From: Rhizoclosmatium globosum
Lineage: Eukaryota; Chytridiomycota; Chytridiomycetes; Chytridiales; Chytriomycetaceae
NCBI GenBank assembly: GCA_002104985.1
Contig: MCGO01000074.1
Span: 140,785-204,784, forward strand
DNA: 64,000 nt
Direction of reading: 5' to 3'
In this document: positions 59,235 to 64,000 of the stretch, piece after piece
How the letters are laid out: every line of letters starts with the position of its first letter
Numbering within the stretch: the first letter of the stretch is position 1
Position numbers and translations under genes: made by a program
The notes under the pieces: model-generated
What the model saw: only the letters and a program-made list of their open reading frames with translations
The model's database searches: none
Told to the model about the DNA's origin: nothing

Positions 59235-60647
<1,413 letters not shown>

Positions 60648-60650
60648 CTC

Positions 60651-61768
60651 TCAAACGCTTGTTTTATTTATCTGTTCTTTCTGTTTCCATAAACAATGAC
60701 CCATAACTTCTATATCCTTAACAAAGGAAAGCTTCACAATAACTCGATGCACGCCTGAAGTAAACTCCCGCACTACTTCACTCTTGAACACGCCTTCTCG
60801 TTGAACGAGCATCATAAACTGCTGAAGATCCCCACTGCATCCAAAATACGTCTTCTTGGCAGCAATAAGCACGTTACCATCACGTTTCAGTGACCGCTTC
60901 AAATATTATGCAGCCGCAAATGACTCTCTGTAGAATAAATTGTCTCCGAAGTCAAGATCAAATCGTACTGCTCAGTTCCATCAACATTCTATCGTACAAG
61001 ATATTAATTAATCGCCACTAATGATAAATGACTCAACTAGACTGCCCCAATCGCCACAAAAGAATCCACACTGCAAATTCTGAATCTGAGCCAAATCCAC
61101 ATCCACCTCAAATGCGCCCCGCTCATCAATAATTTCAGCCGCCGGTCGTGCAAAGAATTCAACAGCGTATTCGGCATCGTAACCAGTTTGATGACAAGTT
61201 CATTCTGCACCCAAAACCATCAGTTCTGTATCACCTCCACCACCACCACCACCATAAAAAGACTCACATAATCCTGAAAATCCACATACGCGCCCCTCGA
61301 CAGACAATACACCCCCGGCAACGCGCTTCCACACCCAACTCCAACGTCCGCTTCCCAACAAACCAGTCCTCCGTAAACTCCGCGGAAAGGTACTCAGCCA
61401 GATCGAGGGAGCACTCCCAGGTCTTGAACCCGCCTTCGTAGACACCGTCGATGAGGTCCGTGTTGTCGAGCATTACTTTGTCGACCCATTCGGACTCTGA
61501 TTGGTCTTGGGCAACGTCGAGTTTGACGTCGGCGAGGCAGCGGCGGTAGAGGAGGAGGGTTGGTGTGAGGCGGATGCATTCGCCGATGACTTCTTTGGGC
61601 TGGTTTTGGTTGGTTTAGTTGGCTGGTTGGGTTTTGGAGGAGAACAAGGTTTACATTGGCGGTCGAAGGCGGAAAGACCCGCCGCGATTCTACGAGTTCA
61701 ACAGTAGAAACAGTCTGTTCAGGTTGCTCGGGTTCGTCGGTGTTTCCAAAGTTGAAGCGGAAGGACAT
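60651..61768 (-). CDS. Protein-histidine N-methyltransferase (METTL18/Hpm1-like)
   Basis: SAM-dependent methyltransferase; in yeast and animals this family modifies a histidine of ribosomal protein uL3. The N terminus MSFRFNFGNTDEPEQPEQ matches the family's MTFQFNF start. After an intron: VIGECIRLTPTLLLYRRCLA, DLIDGVYEGGFKTWECSLDL, FVGKRTLELG then, after a one-base shift, CGSALPGVYCLSRGAYVDF (SAM-binding motif I) with QDYNELVIKLVTMPN. The C-terminal part has ILTSETIY near 60950 (motif PTSETIY-like) and GNVLIAAKKTYFGCSGDLQQF to VHRVIVKLSF. Further introns around 61250-61220 and 60905. The stop at 60651 is 3 bp from that of the convergent aminotransferase. Confidence 0.85.
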
Positions 61769-62196
61769 TCGATTGTCGATCTCCAGTTGGGTTTTATGAA
61801 AAAAGAAAGAAAGAAGTAGATATAAGTGTCCAACAAATATGTATTTATCAATCCCTTATCATTCGGTTCAAACATTCCCGCCAGAAACTTTACACAACAT
61901 AATTTACAAAAAAGGGTGGGGTAGACCAGAGTTGAAACCTCGATCCTGACCCAGGGAGATGAAAGAATGGGAGTAGAATGGATAATATAGGAATCCCAGA
62001 AAGAGAGTGTGGTTGTGTGTGTGTGGATAACAATAGATTGAGAAAGGGTGGAAAACGAGAGTGGTTGTGGAGGTGAAATGCAGACAACACAACATAAATA
62101 AATTAGTCTTCAGACTCATCATCTTCGCCTGATCGTACTTTTCATTGGAAGCTTGTCGTAGTCGAATGCGCATTCCTTGGGCTCGCGAACACCGAC
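61769..62196. other. Intergenic region, METTL18-like 5' side to velvet 2 3' side
   Basis: About 430 bp. A GT-rich tract at 62008-62020 (GTGTGTGTGTGTGG) is the only simple repeat. No gene recognised. Confidence 0.3.
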
Positions 62197-63478
62197 TCAA
62201 CGGCGTGGCAACGACAGTTCCAGGAATTCTTTAGGATTATAGACTCTAATACGTTGGTGACGGCAGATGCAATGGGACCGGCACCGAATGGCATTCTAAC
62301 GGTAGGAATAACATGTTAGGTGTACTTCAGCAAGAGAATGATGAAGAATGCTCACCTAGTAACATCAAAAACATCAAACTTGAGACGAAATGTGCCGCTG
62401 ATACGAACAGCGAGGTCTGAAAATAAGAAATAGAGTCCACGCTTGTTTTCCAAGTCCATGAGGGATTCAGGAACAGCAATGAGAGTTCCCATGATTGTAG
62501 TAGCTCTTGCATAGTTTGCAGAAGGGAGCACATCATACTTGGCTCGCTTTGATGGAGGCTGCGGGTCGTAAGGGTCGTACTTGACGTGATTGTGGTTTGC
62601 ATGAATGGCAGTATACTGAAGAGTAGGTTCCGATTGAGGTTTAATACCATAGGACACATTATGAGTTAGATCCCTATATGAATGATTTAGCTACTTTGAT
62701 TGGTCATTGTGAACAAGGAGATGACTGTCGCTCACGCAAACGCGCTCACTTATACTACTTCATCTAATTCCAACAACTCGACATCTCAAACTATACTCGA
62801 CCGAATTCCATGTTACTTTGAGACAGATAAAGAACTTATAAAGAAGGGTTCGTTTGGGGCATTGGCGAAGGACGAAAGTAGGGTTTGATGCTTACGCAGC
62901 CACAGAGACACAAGCACACCACCGAAACAGCGTTTCTGTTCCACAGCCCAGTAGTTTCACGATTGGCGGTGGATGGATAGGCCTCTTGTCCGAACTTGTC
63001 ATGCCTACCCAAAACAAAGTCAAAATCTTAGTTGAAGTTGTCAAAGCTTCTGATAGTGTGACAGGGGGTGCCAAACTGTACCTGATACACGAGCCAGCTC
63101 TGGATGCTGAATGATATCGATAGAAGCATTTGAGATGATACCTGTTGAGTGGGGAGAGGGGAACCAGTGTTTAGAAACCGTTCATCGATGGGCAAATTTT
63201 CCCAACGTAAGCATCAAAAGCAGCAGAGGACTTACGGGGGCACTCGAGGAAGCGACTGTTTTCGAAGGATGTTTGTTCTTCTTTTGGTTCGTGGTCTTCA
63301 GTGCCTTTGTGATTGGTTTTGGGACGAGGTCCGGCGAGGGCGTTGATGTTGAGAGCAGCGATGAAGGCGAGGACACCGACGAGACGAGGGCGGGCGTGTC
63401 GTCGATGGAGAAAGAGAAGGAGGGAGACGCGTGTGCCAGGGACGTGGCGGCGTGGACGAGCGAGTCGAGTGGCGTCAT
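62197..63478 (-). CDS. Velvet-domain transcriptional regulator 2
   Basis: Second velvet protein. Start MTPLDSLVHAATSLAHASPS at 63478 with a GC-rich Ser/Pro lead and a basic patch (TTNQKKNKHPSK). The velvet domain begins near 63090 and shows SSDKRPIHPPPIVKL, then a poorly read section (62850-62660) with frame breaks. After that come NYARATTIMGTLIAVPESLM and GLYFLFSDLAVRISGTFRLK with FDVFDVTR, the intron 62355-62295 (GTGAGC..TTAG), and AGPIASAVTNVL, then VYNPKEFLELSLPRR and stop after a one-base correction. The VYNPKEF ending is shared with velvet 3, which lies just upstream on the same strand; the two are probably tandem duplicates. Confidence 0.78.
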
Positions 63479-63845
63479 TGGGTTTGGTTGGTTGGTGGTT
63501 TGGTTGGGTGGTGGTGGTGGTTTGCGGGCAGAGGAAGAAAAGGTGGTCCAGATTTCAATTCAGAGACTTTGGGTCCTCCACCAGCTCCTGATCACTCCAC
63601 CCAGCCAAGCATTGGGTACATCATCTCTTTTTTTTACATAACATTATCGCCTTCAATTATTGTACCACATTATTAACTCCAAATTAATACAGTGTATTTT
63701 CCCAGAGCTTCTAAGTAAAATGAGATATATAACAAGATAAAGACGCATTTCATTCTTCAATAATCATCAGACAACTCAGTTTGAGCGTTTTTTGTCCTAG
63801 TTTTGTTTTTCCTTATCTTGGCACCTTGTTTGGCAAAGCAACGAC
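63479..63845. other. Intergenic region between velvet 2 and velvet 3
   Basis: About 370 bp, with GGTT/GGTGGT tracts at 63485-63520 and A/T-rich sequence after 63620. Likely velvet 2 promoter plus velvet 3 terminator. Confidence 0.3.
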
Positions 63846-64000
63846 TCAACGCTGTTGTCTCCAGGATTCAGGAAACTCCTTTGGATTATATACTCTGAAG
63901 ACGTTGCTCATAGCAGATGCCACTGGCCGTGATCCAGGCATCGACATGTCAAACAAGATTTGAATGAATTACATTATACTTTTGTCGTTTTGCCGGAGGC
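63846..64000 (-). CDS. Velvet-domain regulator 3, 3' end only (cut by window edge)
   Basis: Minus-strand frame ending at 63846 reads FDMSMPGSRPVASAMSNVFR then VYNPKEFPESWRQQR and stop. It parallels velvet 2 (AGPIASAVTNVL, VYNPKEFLE) and velvet 1 (SAPLATTMTNVFEVYRPADF), so this is the last exon of a third velvet gene whose body lies beyond 64000. The acceptor upstream of FDM could not be fixed. Confidence 0.7.

Overview
The window is nuclear DNA of a fungus, most likely a zoosporic (flagellated) early-diverging lineage such as Chytridiomycota. Genes are compact and split by many short GT-AG introns of about 40-70 bp, are packed on both strands, and show no operons. The strongest taxonomic clue is a full-length homologue of the outer dynein arm docking protein ODAD2/ARMC4 (53.5-57.4 kb), which only makes sense in an organism with a motile cilium. 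It sits with fungal markers: velvet-domain regulators, a modular GH18 chitinase and yeast-like eS21 and uS19. The placement within chytrids is inference.

Layout. 0-0.75 kb: 3' end of a C2H2 zinc-finger gene. 0.85-4.2 kb (minus): a 7TM receptor, syntaxin-5/SED5 and ribosomal protein eS21. 4.6-10.1 kb (plus): CTF18 clamp-loader subunit and homocysteine S-methyltransferase. 10.3-12.7 kb (minus): Mpv17-family protein and an unusual acyl-CoA-binding-domain/amidohydrolase fusion. 12.9-18.1 kb (plus): four tandem 7TM receptors paralogous to the one at 1-2 kb. 18.2-24.0 kb (minus): a PAH-domain membrane protein gene split by a 3.7-kb DNA transposon-like element (19694-23377) that carries three copies of a smaller inverted-repeat element. 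23.8-28.7 kb: divergent DHHC palmitoyltransferase and class-3 (diacylglycerol-lipase-like) lipase. 29.2-39.5 kb: secretome block with a secreted protein of about 13 cysteine-rich repeats, a membrane-anchored relative, a front-end fatty-acid desaturase, a GH18 chitinase and a third small cysteine-rich protein. 39.7-45.1 kb: GH3-family acyl-adenylase, secreted acid phosphatase, two unrecognised membrane proteins and uS19. 45.7-49.1 kb: aldehyde dehydrogenase followed by a 4-coumarate-CoA-ligase-like enzyme with a peroxisomal C-terminus. 49.9-53.1 kb: velvet factor and choline-transporter-like protein, divergent. 53.5-64 kb: ODAD2/ARMC4, tandem aspartate aminotransferases, METTL18/HPM1-type histidine methyltransferase, and two more velvet genes, the last cut by the window edge.

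Shared themes: lipid and peroxisomal metabolism (desaturase, lipase, ACBP fusion, CoA ligase, Mpv17), cell-wall/extracellular proteins (cysteine-rich family, chitinase, phosphatase) and signalling expansions (five receptors, three velvet factors).

Caveat on quality: almost every long gene needs one or more single-base frame corrections, often at homopolymers and inside invariant motifs (for example the CTF18 Walker A). This looks like uncorrected indel error in a long-read assembly rather than a window full of pseudogenes. Gene ends are given as the outer limits of the recognisable protein; introns are described where splice sites could be read. No tRNA, rRNA or CRISPR array was seen.
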